Both the position numbers and the translations under genes were made by a program. This document shows positions 35,484-43,338 of a stretch of 49,369 bases of DNA, piece after piece (within the stretch, counting starts at the first letter, position 1; each line of letters begins with the position of its first letter). Source of the stretch: Desulfovibrio sp. OttesenSCG-928-G15 (lineage in GTDB: Bacteria > Desulfobacterota > Desulfovibrionia > Desulfovibrionales > Desulfovibrionaceae); contig JAJDIC010000006.1 in the NCBI GenBank assembly GCA_030266525.1, positions 1 through 49,369 on the forward strand. Direction: 5' to 3'. The notes under the pieces were generated by a model. The model had not been told where the DNA came from and ran no database searches. It worked only from the letters and a program-made list of their open reading frames with translations.

Positions 35484-36842
35484 ATGATTCAGTTGTTTTT
35501 ACTGTTTTGTGGCACCCGGCTGGTACGCAAGTATTGGTGGGTGCTTTTCGCATTTGGCTTTTTCTGGCTGTGCGTAGGGCTTTTTGTCATGAACGACGCG
35601 GTATTCAGCGCACACAGAATTCCGGTGGACTATTTTGCCATTCCCCTGTGCTTTGACGGCATATGGGCGCTGGGCACGGCCTTTTCAAAGGAGGGCACCA
35701 CCAGGAAGCTGCGTCTTTCACGGGCTGGCATCATGCTTGGCGTGGCCCTGCTTATTTTGTTTGCTCCGCGTTATCATGGCGTGATCATAGGTATTATTAT
35801 CGGCACCTTTATTGTTGCCGATGCCTGTTTCCGAATTGCCAGCGCCTATGTGGTGCGCTTCAAGCGGTGGCAGTTTTCTCTGGCTTTTGGCGTGTTCGAG
35901 TTTTTGTGCGGCCTGTGGTCGCTGGTGCCCTGGCCCACGTATTACGCTGGTGCTGTGGGGCACGACGTGGGCGTACTGGTCATGCTTGGCGCAATGTCGG
36001 TGTGCGGCCTGTCCCTGCGCATTCGCAGTCTGCCTTCGCAGGTATCCATCTGCACCGTATTCAGCAAGGGCTGGCCGGAGAATTATAAGGTGCATGAAGA
36101 ACGCCGCGCCCACCCGCGTGAAAACGGGGAAGAGGTCATCGTGCACGTATGGACGCCCACGGAAGAACTGGCCCCGCTCAGCGTGGGCCGCTATGTGGCC
36201 GCCACGAACAAGTCGGGTGTAATTTCCACAGGCCATGCGGCCATGGAAATCAAGCCCGATGTGTACATCAGTTTTTACCCGGCTGTGGAAATTGACCGGG
36301 ACAATATTGAGTTCATGCAGTCCCTGAACGCTTCGGACAAAAATAACGTGCAAGGCCTTTTTCAGCCCAGCTATGAGGTGGAGAGCGCGGACTGGTGCCC
36401 CTCTACCATGCAGGTGCGCATTCGCGGGCTGAACACGCGCAACATGCGCCAATTCTGGAATGCCTACCGGGAAGATATTACCTACAACCTGACCAGCCGC
36501 AACTGCGCAAGCTCTGTGGCCAAAGCGCTTGATGCGGGCCTGGAAGGCCTTTTCAGCAAGCAGATTCGCTCGTCCTTTTTCTTCCTTCCCCATCTGTTTT
36601 TCACTCCGGAAATGTGGGTGGCGGGTTTTATGCGCCAGCGGGCGGAAGCCATGGCCTGGACGCCGGGAATTCTGCTTGATTACGTGAGGGCGCTTTCGTA
36701 CATCATGTCGCTGCCGGGCAAGTGGAACCCCGTTGCCGAAGGCAAGAAGAAAAATGTAGCGCCCGGCGACAGCCCCGCTGCTGCAAGCTCTTTTGAAAAC
36801 AAGGCGCACGACGGCGCCGACACATCCCAACCTCAACAGTAA
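35484..36842 (+). CDS. HdeD-like membrane domain fused to a papain-like (NlpC/LRAT-type) domain
   Basis: A 452-residue protein with two halves. Residues 1-185 form about six membrane helices resembling HdeD/DUF308 proteins. Residues 200-410 resemble a permuted papain-like hydrolase, with His251 in STGHAAMEI, a YISFYP strand and Cys341 in SRNCASSVAKALDAG as the likely catalytic pair. The tail is low in complexity. Such a layout suggests a membrane-tethered amidase, peptidase or acyltransferase; the side of the membrane and the substrate are unknown. ATG 35484 has GGAG at five bases; the upstream open frame lacks support. The MFS gene starts 19 bases after its stop, so they likely form one operon. 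Confidence 0.7.
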   Translation: MIQLFLLFCGTRLVRKYWWVLFAFGFFWLCVGLFVMNDAVFSAHRIPVDYFAIPLCFDGIWALGTAFSKEGTTRKLRLSRAGIMLGVALLILFAPRYHGVIIGIIIGTFIVADACFRIASAYVVRFKRWQFSLAFGVFEFLCGLWSLVPWPTYYAGAVGHDVGVLVMLGAMSVCGLSLRIRSLPSQVSICTVFSKGWPENYKVHEERRAHPRENGEEVIVHVWTPTEELAPLSVGRYVAATNKSGVISTGHAAMEIKPDVYISFYPAVEIDRDNIEFMQSLNASDKNNVQGLFQPSYEVESADWCPSTMQVRIRGLNTRNMRQFWNAYREDITYNLTSRNCASSVAKALDAGLEGLFSKQIRSSFFFLPHLFFTPEMWVAGFMRQRAEAMAWTPGILLDYVRALSYIMSLPGKWNPVAEGKKKNVAPGDSPAAASSFENKAHDGADTSQPQQ

Positions 36843-36861
36843 GCAACGTGCAGGTATGATA

Positions 36862-38022
36862 ATGGATCAGGCGGAACAAAATCCCCATGTAAAAATATTG
36901 GCCTGCGGGGCGGTTATCGGTACTGCCGCGGTTTTCGGCCTGACCTATAGCCTGACCGCGGCGCTTATCGCCCTGGATCTTGCGGAAATTGGCGTCAGCG
37001 AAGGGCTGATAGGCGCAAACGCCGCCATGCACGCGGTGGGCGTTTTGATAATGGCCTTTGTGCTGCCGCGCATCACAGCTGCGCTTGGCATGCGCCGGGC
37101 AATGCTGGTGGCGCTGGCTTCCGCCGCCGTGTTCATGCCGCTTTTTCCGGCCATCATGCCTTCCCTGTTCTGGCTGTTCCCCTTGCGGGTGTTGCTGGGC
37201 TGTGCTTCGGAAGTGCTGTTCGTGCTGTCTGAAACCTGGCTCAATGCCTTGAGCGACGAAAAAACCCGCGCCCGGATGATGGCTGTATATACGGCGGCCA
37301 TGTCACTCGGCTTTGCGCTCGGGCCGCTTATTCTCATGGTCGCCGGAACAGAGGGCTACACCCCCTATCTGGTGGGCAGCGCCCTGGCCCTGCTCGCGGC
37401 GGTGTTTGTATTGTACCGGGGCCTGACCGAGCCGGAAATTGAAAAGCCGGAGCATTCCAATCCCCTGGTATACATGCGCCTCGCACCGCTGGCCCTGGCT
37501 GCCACCATGCTGAACGCGGCTATTGAAAGTTCCGGCCTGACCTTTTTGCACCTCTATGCCTTGTCGCTAGGCTGGCAGGAGGTACAGGCTACCCAGCTTA
37601 TGCCCTGCGTAATGATTGGAGCAATTTTACTGCAACTTCCGCTCGGCTGGCTCGGCGACAAGGTTGATCGGCAAAAGCTGGTTCTGGTGCTGGCAGCCAT
37701 TGCGGCAGTCAGCTGCCTGTTCTGGCCCTGGGCCATGGAGCACGAAACAACCACCTTCGCCCTGCTGTTTGTATGGGGCGGCGTGTTTGTGGGTATATAC
37801 ACCATCATGCTGGCCATAGTAGGCAGCCGCTTCAAGGGCAGTGAGCTGATAGGCATTTACGCCTCCATGGGGCTTTTCTGGGGTGCCGGTGCGCTCATTG
37901 GCCCGCTGCTGGCAGGCATAGCCATGGAAGTAGCCAAACACGGCTTCATAGCGTTTGTTTTCGCCGCCTGCGCAGGTTTTTTCGCTATGGCGATGTACCT
38001 GAGAGGAAAAAACCTGACATAG
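36862..38022 (+). CDS. Major facilitator superfamily transporter
   Basis: A 386-residue transporter with about 12 membrane helices. The N-half has the loop GMRRAMLVALASAAVF and the motif SEVLFVLSETWLNAL; the C-half has GWLGDKVDRQKLVLVLA, the expected MFS loop motif. It resembles the YcaD/YfcJ type of efflux or sugar-related carriers. Substrate is unknown. ATG 36862 is preferred because CAGG lies seven bases upstream; an ATG at 36856 is too close to it. It follows the papain-like membrane protein gene directly. Confidence 0.88.
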   Translation: MDQAEQNPHVKILACGAVIGTAAVFGLTYSLTAALIALDLAEIGVSEGLIGANAAMHAVGVLIMAFVLPRITAALGMRRAMLVALASAAVFMPLFPAIMPSLFWLFPLRVLLGCASEVLFVLSETWLNALSDEKTRARMMAVYTAAMSLGFALGPLILMVAGTEGYTPYLVGSALALLAAVFVLYRGLTEPEIEKPEHSNPLVYMRLAPLALAATMLNAAIESSGLTFLHLYALSLGWQEVQATQLMPCVMIGAILLQLPLGWLGDKVDRQKLVLVLAAIAAVSCLFWPWAMEHETTTFALLFVWGGVFVGIYTIMLAIVGSRFKGSELIGIYASMGLFWGAGALIGPLLAGIAMEVAKHGFIAFVFAACAGFFAMAMYLRGKNLT

Positions 38023-38103
38023 GAAAACGCCGCTTTTTCCATAGGGCCGCGTAGCTGCACCGTTTGGGAAGCGGGGCAGGACTGAAGCCCCTCGGGATAT
38101 CCC
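38023..38103 (+). repeat. Half copy (D) of the long structured palindrome family
   Basis: Starting right after the MFS stop codon, the plus strand carries AAAACGCCG, a T-tract, the internal-loop-like GTAGCTGCACC and the apex GGGGCAGGACTGAAG. This aligns without gaps to the minus strand of copy B at about 42 of 54 positions. The second half of the palindrome is missing and is replaced by a short CCCC closing arm. Confidence 0.7.
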
Positions 38104-38119
38104 ACCCTCTCTCCAACAC

Positions 38120-38160
38120 AAGGCCCCTGTAACGCAAAGCGTTACAGGGGCCTTGCCTTT
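38120..38160 (+). terminator. Strong hairpin downstream of the MFS gene
   Basis: A perfect 16-base stem (38120-38135 with 38139-38154) has an AAA loop, followed by GCCTTTC. The T-tract is short, so termination is likely but not certain. Confidence 0.65.
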
Positions 38161-38184
38161 CAAATCCGTCACAAAGAGGTAAGA

Positions 38185-38301
38185 CGTTGAGTTTTTCCGC
38201 AGGGCGAGGCGCAAGCCATTTGTCAGAGGGGGCCGGACTCTTCAGTCCTGCCCCCTCTGACAAATGGTGCGGCAACGAAGCCCTGCGGAAAAAAATCAAC
38301 G
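38185..38301 (-). repeat. Long structured palindrome, copy B
   Basis: The outer stem (38185-38205 with 38280-38301) pairs almost completely and includes the stop codon of lipoprotein paralog 2. The inner stem (38216-38233 with 38250-38267) is a perfect 18 pairs. The apex GGACT/AGTCC, the flanking GGGGGC/GCCCCC pairs and the internal loop sequences match copy A, while most other stem bases differ on both arms together. Confidence 0.85.
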
Positions 38302-38766
38302 TTTGACCGCGTCGCGCCAGGAATCGGGCTTCATGATAACTATATGCCCGGTTTGGGAGGTGACGGTAAGCTTGCCCAGAGTGAGCTTTTTACCTTTGGG
38401 CAGGGTGCAGAACATGCCGAAATATTTTTCATCGGCGCACTGCATGGTTTTGGGGTCATAGCCCTTAATCATGTCAGCAGCCTGGTCCGGCGGTACTTCA
38501 AACATGGTGAAAGCCCTGGTTCCGGAGTGCATTTTCCAGCCTTTTTCCACTTTCTCCATGCGGATATCCGCGTCTTTGGAGTCGTTTTTATCGCCCGGCC
38601 CGGCAAGGGTCTGGTAGGCGCCGCTCAATAGATCCGTGCCGCTGACGTACAGGTTTTCCGGTTCGGCAACCGTGTCAATCATTTCAGCCACATCAAGGCT
38701 CTTGCAAGCGGGCATGGTCGCAAAGACCAGCAGGGCGGCGAACAGGCAAAAGACATTTTTCTTCAT
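38296..38766 (-). CDS. Small lipoprotein, paralog 2
   Basis: A 156-residue exported protein, signal ending at Cys21 (TMPAC, a slightly unusual lipobox). It shares with the protein encoded at 34714-35175 the segments AEMID..EPE.LY.SG.DLLSG.Y, KGWK, a phenylalanine-rich middle, PKTMQC and LTVTSQTGHIVIM. ATG 38766 has GGAA close upstream. The stop codon lies inside the outer arm of structured palindrome B. The function is unknown; duplication within 4 kb suggests a lineage-specific family. Confidence 0.75.
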   Translation of the reverse strand: MKKNVFCLFAALLVFATMPACKSLDVAEMIDTVAEPENLYVSGTDLLSGAYQTLAGPGDKNDSKDADIRMEKVEKGWKMHSGTRAFTMFEVPPDQAADMIKGYDPKTMQCADEKYFGMFCTLPKGKKLTLGKLTVTSQTGHIVIMKPDSWRDAVKR

Positions 38767-39062
38767 GGTTTCTTCCTTGCGTTACATGACTACAAAAAAA
38801 AATACGCGCCAATACTATTCGGTAAACAACGCAATAATAACAGGAAACCGCCCGATCCGCCATGGGGAATGGCTCTTTATCCCCGGAATCATCGCCAATA
38901 AAGATTAGAAAAACACTGGAAGTTTTTGCGTTGTATGTTATAGTTAAGACTACATGTGTATCGCAAGATTTTTTAAAAATATATCGGAGTATTCGTACTT
39001 TTAAAAAAAATCGGTAGGTTGCAACGCTGTTGTTGTAAGCTGTACCGTGAAAGGAGTTGGGT

Positions 39063-39359
39063 ATGAATAAACGAAGCAATGTTACTCTCTTTCTGATCGC
39101 AGCATTTTACGTATTGGCTATTATAGGACTTTTTCTCAGATCTACTCCGACTTTTTCGGCAACACCTCAGAAACGGGAGCAGCGGGATCCCGGCTATCGA
39201 TATACCCCGCCGGGAAAAAAGTCCGAGGCTTACGGGTTGGGGAAGTATGGCCCTGAACATCTGCGGCGTATCAGTAAAACAGAGCCTTTGGCCGCCGAAC
39301 CCCAGGTGACCAGGGTGATTCCGTTGGGTATTGACGGCAGGCTGCCCCCGGAAAAGTAG
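39063..39359 (+). CDS. Small protein with one N-terminal membrane segment
   Basis: A 98-residue protein with a hydrophobic segment at about 9-27 (signal anchor or uncleaved signal). A basic, proline-rich and tyrosine-rich soluble part follows (PGYRYTPPGKKSEAYGLGKYG). The ATG at 39063 has a strong AAAGGAG at seven bases, and a clear terminator follows, so it is a real transcription unit. The upstream 296 bases are distinctly AT-rich. I do not recognise the family. Confidence 0.7.
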   Translation: MNKRSNVTLFLIAAFYVLAIIGLFLRSTPTFSATPQKREQRDPGYRYTPPGKKSEAYGLGKYGPEHLRRISKTEPLAAEPQVTRVIPLGIDGRLPPEK

Positions 39360-39394
39360 ACTGGGGGCTGGTTGAAGCTGCGCGCTGTAACATC

Positions 39395-39430
39395 CCGCGT
39401 TGCCGGAACAAACGGCAGCGCGGTTTTTTT
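39395..39430 (+). terminator. Intrinsic terminator of the small membrane-protein gene
   Basis: Arms of 11 bases (39395-39405 with 39413-39423, one G-U pair) are followed by seven T bases. The remaining 240 bases before panB hold no further gene that I can support. Confidence 0.9.
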
Positions 39431-39668
39431 ATCATTCGCGCAACTGCTGGTTCGCGCTTTTGTTTTTTACAGAACACCTTCGGTTCGCCAGGGACGCACC
39501 GCTTTTGTCAGGAATAAAGGCTGTTCGTTCAGGAGCAGGCCTGGCCTGCATATTGCCGAAGCGCGTACTTCCGGCTACAGTTTTTTCCGGACAAGGGCGG
39601 AGGGGTTTCGCGTGTTGCGCGCAGTCTGGAGCCCTTTTGCGGATATTGCCACATACACAGGAGTAACT

Positions 39669-40496
39669 ATGAAAAATACCGTGCGTACTTTTGCCGATGC
39701 GAAAATTGCGGGCAAAAAGATGACCATGCTGACAGCATATGACTATTCCATTGCAAAACTGATGGACGAGGCGGGTATTAACGCCGTTCTGGTGGGTGAT
39801 TCGCTGGGCATGGTCACGCTTGGCTATGAAGATACCCTTGAAGTGACGGTTGAAGACATGATTCATCACAGCCGGGCGGTTGCCCGCGGCCTTAAAAACG
39901 CGTTGCTGGTTACGGACATGCCCTTTATGTCGTACCAGGTAAGCGTAGAAAAGGCGCTTGAAAACGCCGGACGCATTGTCAAGGAAGGCCGGGCCCAGGC
40001 GGTCAAGCTGGAAGGCGGCCTGGAAATTGCCCCCCAAATCGCAGCCATGGTGCGGGCCTCTATTCCGGTTATGGGCCATATCGGCATGACGCCGCAGTCG
40101 GTAAATGCCTTTGGCGGTTTCAAGGTGCAGGGCCGCAAGGAGGCGGAAGCGCAGAAAATTCTGGATGATGCAAGGGCGGTGGAAGAAGCCGGGGCTTTTG
40201 CCGTGGTGCTTGAGTGTGTTCCCGCCAAGATTGCCGCCAGGGTCACGAAAGCTCTGACCATTCCGACAATCGGCATTGGGGCCGGCCCGGATTGTGACGG
40301 GCAGGTGCTTGTCTGGCAGGACATGCTTGGCATGTTTTCCGACTTCACCCCCAAGTTCGTGAAGCAGTATGCCAAGCTGGGCGAGCAGGCCCGCGCGGCG
40401 TTTGCAAGGTATATCGACGAAGTGCAGTCTGGCGAGTTTCCGGCCAAAGAGCATGCATTTACGGTAGATGATTCTGTCATCGCCAAGCTATACTGA
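39669..40496 (+). CDS. panB: Ketopantoate hydroxymethyltransferase
   Basis: A 275-residue enzyme that transfers a hydroxymethyl group from methylene-tetrahydrofolate to ketoisovalerate, the first committed step to pantothenate. Landmarks are [21 protein letters not shown], the metal-binding [37 protein letters not shown] and the catalytic region [10 protein letters not shown] with [15 protein letters not shown]. The length is normal. The true start is ATG 39669 with GGAG; the frame runs open for 99 codons upstream without support. panC follows after seven bases. Confidence 0.97.
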   Translation: MKNTVRTFADAKIAGKKMTMLTAYDYSIAKLMDEAGINAVLVGDSLGMVTLGYEDTLEVTVEDMIHHSRAVARGLKNALLVTDMPFMSYQVSVEKALENAGRIVKEGRAQAVKLEGGLEIAPQIAAMVRASIPVMGHIGMTPQSVNAFGGFKVQGRKEAEAQKILDDARAVEEAGAFAVVLECVPAKIAARVTKALTIPTIGIGAGPDCDGQVLVWQDMLGMFSDFTPKFVKQYAKLGEQARAAFARYIDEVQSGEFPAKEHAFTVDDSVIAKLY

Positions 40497-40503
40497 GAGT
40501 ATT

Positions 40504-41352
40504 ATGGACTACTTACAAACTGTTGAAAGTGTGCGCCGGGTTGTGGCGGCCTGGAAGCGTGAAGGGCTTCGCGTGGGGCTTGTGCCGACCATGGGCTTTT
40601 TGCACGAGGGCCATGTCAGCCTCATGCGGCGGGCCGGGGAAGAAGCAGACCGGGTTGTGGTCAGCATTTTTGTAAACCCCATGCAGTTCGGGCCGAATGA
40701 AGATCTGGCCCAATACCCCAGAGATCTGGAGCGCGATATGGCGCTTTGCGCGGAGGCCGGGGTGCACGCGGTGTTCCACCCCACGCCGGAAGAAATGTAT
40801 CCTCCCGGTTTTCAAACGTTTATTGCAACGCCGGAATTGGCTTCCGGGCTGTGCGGCAAAAGCCGCCCGACCCATTTTCAGGGCGTATGTACGGTTGTAT
40901 GCAAGCTCTTTCAGATGGTGCAGCCGGAAAAAGCCTTTTTCGGGCAAAAAGACGCCCAGCAACTGGCCATTATCAAGCGGATGACGGCGGACCTGAATAT
41001 CCCGGTTACGGTGGTAGGCTGCCCGATTATCCGCGAAGCCGACGGTCTTGCCAAAAGCTCGCGTAACGCCTACCTCGGCGAAAAAGAGCGCGTCGCGGCG
41101 CTGGTTCTTCACCGCTCGCTGGACTTTGCCCGGGAAGAAGCAAGCGCGGGCCTGAATGACCCCGCCCTTTTGCTGGAAAAGGTGCGCCACTTTATCGAGA
41201 GCGAACCTCTGGCTGAAGTGGATTATATCGAGCTGGTAGACCCGGACACCATGACTCCGGTGCAAAACCTGAACAAACCCGCGCTTCTGGCTATGGCGGT
41301 GCGTTTCGGCAAGGCGCGGCTTCTGGATAATGCGCTCATCGGGAAGGGGTGA
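40504..41352 (+). CDS. panC: Pantothenate synthetase
   Basis: A 282-residue enzyme that joins pantoate and beta-alanine using ATP. Conserved pieces are VPTMGFLHEGHVSLM (the HIGH-like nucleotide motif), FVNPMQFGPNEDLAQYPRD, RPTHFQGVCTVVCKLFQMVQP, AFFGQKDAQQLAIIKRM and GLAKSSRN (the KMSKS-like loop). The start at 40504 has GAGAG in front and lies seven bases after the panB stop; 12 upstream in-frame codons overlap panB. Together with panF in this window it covers both synthesis and import of the vitamin. No panD or panE is present here. Confidence 0.97.
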   Translation: MDYLQTVESVRRVVAAWKREGLRVGLVPTMGFLHEGHVSLMRRAGEEADRVVVSIFVNPMQFGPNEDLAQYPRDLERDMALCAEAGVHAVFHPTPEEMYPPGFQTFIATPELASGLCGKSRPTHFQGVCTVVCKLFQMVQPEKAFFGQKDAQQLAIIKRMTADLNIPVTVVGCPIIREADGLAKSSRNAYLGEKERVAALVLHRSLDFAREEASAGLNDPALLLEKVRHFIESEPLAEVDYIELVDPDTMTPVQNLNKPALLAMAVRFGKARLLDNALIGKG

Positions 41353-41470
41353 TTTTTGCGTCAGGCCGCGCCGCCTTGCCTTTGGCATACGTAAGCCCGC
41401 ATTTTTCGGGGGGGCGTTAACGAAAAGGCGTCTGGCAAAGCAATTTTTTACAAGAAATCATCCGGGCAGG

Positions 41471-41506
41471 CCGATAGAGTCTCCGAAATATATACAATTA
41501 TCGGAG
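41471..41506 (+). promoter_or_regulatory. Two mutually exclusive hairpins over the cupin ribosome binding site
   Basis: CTCCGA (41481-41486) can pair with TCGGAG (41501-41506), which contains the start of the GGAGG site. Alternatively CCGATA (41471-41476) can pair with TATCGG (41499-41504). The two share the 3' arm, so only one can form. This could control translation, but the stems are only six pairs each. Confidence 0.4.
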
Positions 41507-41511
41507 GAAGT

Positions 41512-41901
41512 ATGGGCGACTCGTTATTTCAGTGCTTTGCAAAAGGAATGCTGGCCGTTCAGGGAAAAGACCGGGACCTGGCAACTGTTCCCTGGAATGA
41601 ACACCGTGACTTCAAAGGGGTTTTTCTCAAGAATATCGTTCTGGCTGAACATACAAAAAATCTGCTGACCTGTCATTTGGTGCGCATTGAGCCGGGCTGC
41701 CGGATAGGCAAGCACGTGCATCCTGACAGCATGGAGCTGCATGAAGTGGTTGCAGGCGGCGGCTCGTGTATCACAGAATCCGGTGAAATAGCGTATACAC
41801 CAGGGGTAGTGGCTGTTTTGCCGGAAAATTCCCCGCATGAGGTAGTGGCAGGGGAGGTCGGGCTGTGCCTTTTCGCCAAGTTTGTCACAGTTCCGAAATA
41901 A
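41512..41901 (+). CDS. Cupin-domain protein
   Basis: A 129-residue single-domain beta-barrel of the cupin_2 type. The metal-binding motif 1 is GCRIGKHVHPDSMELHEVVAGGG, giving two His and one Glu ligand, and motif 2 is around VLPENSPHEVVAG. Cupins this small are often isomerases, dioxygenases or sensors of small ligands; the substrate is unknown. The ATG has a strong GGAGG site. It is convergent with the AraC-type regulator, and the two reading frames overlap by 17 bases at their ends, which suggests a linked history. Confidence 0.85.
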   Translation: MGDSLFQCFAKGMLAVQGKDRDLATVPWNEHRDFKGVFLKNIVLAEHTKNLLTCHLVRIEPGCRIGKHVHPDSMELHEVVAGGGSCITESGEIAYTPGVVAVLPENSPHEVVAGEVGLCLFAKFVTVPK

Positions 41902-42639
41902 TGGTGGCCTGTTTGAATTGCCTGGGGGTTAATCCGTGGTGCAGCTTGAACAGTTTCTGCATGTGGCTTTGATCGGAAAAACCGGCAGCCGCAGCCGCTT
42001 CTGCCGCTGTTGTACCCTTGCGGGCATGGAGCGTAGTACGCCAAGGCGGCAGTTCATCTGATAGGCATGGGGGGTAAGCCCCGTTTCTTTTTGAAAAAGG
42101 CGTAAAAAATGCCACCGGCTATACCCTGCAAGGCGGGCCATTTCAGGAACCGGAAATGGCTCGCCGGGGTATTCATGAAGCATTTTTACTACGCGCAGTA
42201 TGGGTAAAGACAAGGGCGTCGCCATGGCTGCGTCCCGTTGATGTTTGACCAGCTGCTCCATAAGGTGTTGCACGACATGAAAATGCGTATGCGGGCGCAT
42301 GTGGGGTAAAAATGCACCCTGTTCCTGCACGTATGCGGTAATGGGCGGGAAATTCTCATGGGCGCTCCGGTCTTTCTGCGCCGGCAAGCAGAGAACGGCC
42401 AGGGAAGTATCTGTGGCTGTAGCCAGGGTATGGGCAGTATTGGGAGGAAGGATAAAAACATGCCCATGGGAGAGAACCCGTTTGCTCGACCGCGTTTCCA
42501 GAAGGGCAGAACCGGAGCATACGAAACCCGCTGTCCAGTGGCGCGTGTGCGTATGCCAGGGATAGGCGCGCGCGTTGTGCCGCGTAAGGATAAACTCTGC
42601 GCCGGATAGTCTGGAGTAGTGGTAAAACGTATTGAACAT
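41885..42639 (-). pseudogene. AraC-family regulator with a one-base frameshift
   Basis: The N-terminal cupin-like sensor (from MFNTFYHYSRLSGAEFILTRHNARAYPWHTHTRHW) and the first helix-turn-helix (PVPEMARLAGYSRWHFLRLFQKETGLTPHAYQMNCRL) lie in one frame. The second helix-turn-helix (AAEAAAAAGFSDQSHMQKLFKLHHGLTPRQFKQ) lies in another. The frames join near 42022-42027; one extra base after the ATG there would restore a continuous 251-residue protein. It is either a recent pseudogene or a sequencing error. The start at 42639 suits the family; ATG 42729 with GAGGA upstream would add 30 residues. Confidence 0.8.
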
Positions 42640-43037
42640 GGGGAAAGTATTGCCTATTTCCGTGCTTGCCACAACCTGTCTACTTGTTCCGCAAACTGTT
42701 TCGCAAAAAGACCATGCGTATATACGCATGTCTATTCCTCGCTGCATGGTTTCTATGCCCGGTTGATGCTGTTCATGAACCAGCCCCAAATAGCTTGGAA
42801 TCCTGATGAGGCGACAGCCTTGCCCTTGAACTGGAAGAACTGCGTGAACGGTTTTGTGAAGAATCCCGGCGTATGTTTTGCCTGTATTCTCCGCTGGAGA
42901 ATGTCGGAAAAAGAGGGAAGCGCTGCCTGTCCTGACAGGCGTGGGGAGTAGATATTCCGGGAATGTTTCCTCTGAGTGGAATTGTGTTGTTTCAGTATGC
43001 TTGAAACATACACAGTCCAAAAGGATGAGGAGGCAGC
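42640..43037. other. Divergent intergenic region between the AraC gene and a small acidic protein gene
   Basis: No gene is supported here. It holds three inverted repeats: the 18-base palindrome at 42713-42730, a GCCTGTC/GACAGGC hairpin at 42925-42940, and a GTTTCA/TGAAAC repeat at 42989-43007 just before the small gene. If the longer AraC start is right, the first 90 bases are coding. Confidence 0.45.
42713..42730. promoter_or_regulatory. Perfect 18-bp palindrome upstream of the AraC-family gene
   Basis: CATGCGTATATACGCATG reads the same on both strands. It lies about 75 bases before the shorter AraC start and overlaps the longer one. It is a plausible operator for a dimeric regulator. Confidence 0.5.
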
Positions 43038-43238
43038 ATGCATATGAACGGAAGCGACAGGAAGTACCGGTTTGAGGACTTTCATGATGATGAATCGGCT
43101 GGCGGACAGGCTGCATCGCGTGGCGAATTGCGTACCGAATTGCGTAAAGAAATCGACAGCATGTCGCTTGAAGAGCTGCGTGAGCTTTTTGTAACAATCC
43201 TGTTCCTGGAGGATGACGACAAGCCTCGCAGCGCATAG
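43038..43238 (+). CDS. Small acidic protein of unknown function
   Basis: A 66-residue soluble protein with alternating charged stretches: a polar start (NGSDRKYRFEDFHDDES), a predicted helix (ELRTELRKEIDSMSLEELRELFVTILFLEDDD) and a short tail. A perfect GAGGAGG precedes the ATG, and a bidirectional terminator follows, so it is probably translated. A second ATG two codons in is an alternative start. The helix could mediate protein contacts; no family is recognised. Confidence 0.65.
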   Translation: MHMNGSDRKYRFEDFHDDESAGGQAASRGELRTELRKEIDSMSLEELRELFVTILFLEDDDKPRSA

Positions 43239-43271
43239 GGGGCCGTCTGCTATGCCGCACCAGGCAAAAGA

Positions 43272-43302
43272 AAAAGGGGAGGCCTGCAATACCTCCCCTT
43301 TT
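43272..43302. terminator. Bidirectional terminator between the small acidic gene and flgE
   Basis: Eleven-base arms AAAAGGGGAGG and CCTCCCCTTTT enclose a nine-base loop. The A and T ends give a T run on both strands, serving two convergent genes. Confidence 0.88.
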
Positions 43303-43338
43303 GCCATGGTAGTCTGAAAGCGTTTGCGCCGCGCTTTT

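Noticed and set aside
41353..41460. Another copy of the long palindrome after panC
   Set aside because: It shares a CGCCTTGCC-like string with the internal loop, but no arms or apex could be aligned.
41470..41478. GCCGATAG as a sigma-28 -10 element for the cupin gene
   Set aside because: Seven of eight bases match, but the expected -35 region does not, and the same bases are part of the hairpins described.
42619..42951. 110-codon plus-strand frame upstream of the small acidic gene
   Set aside because: It overlaps the start of the AraC gene, has no ribosome binding site and no recognisable domain.
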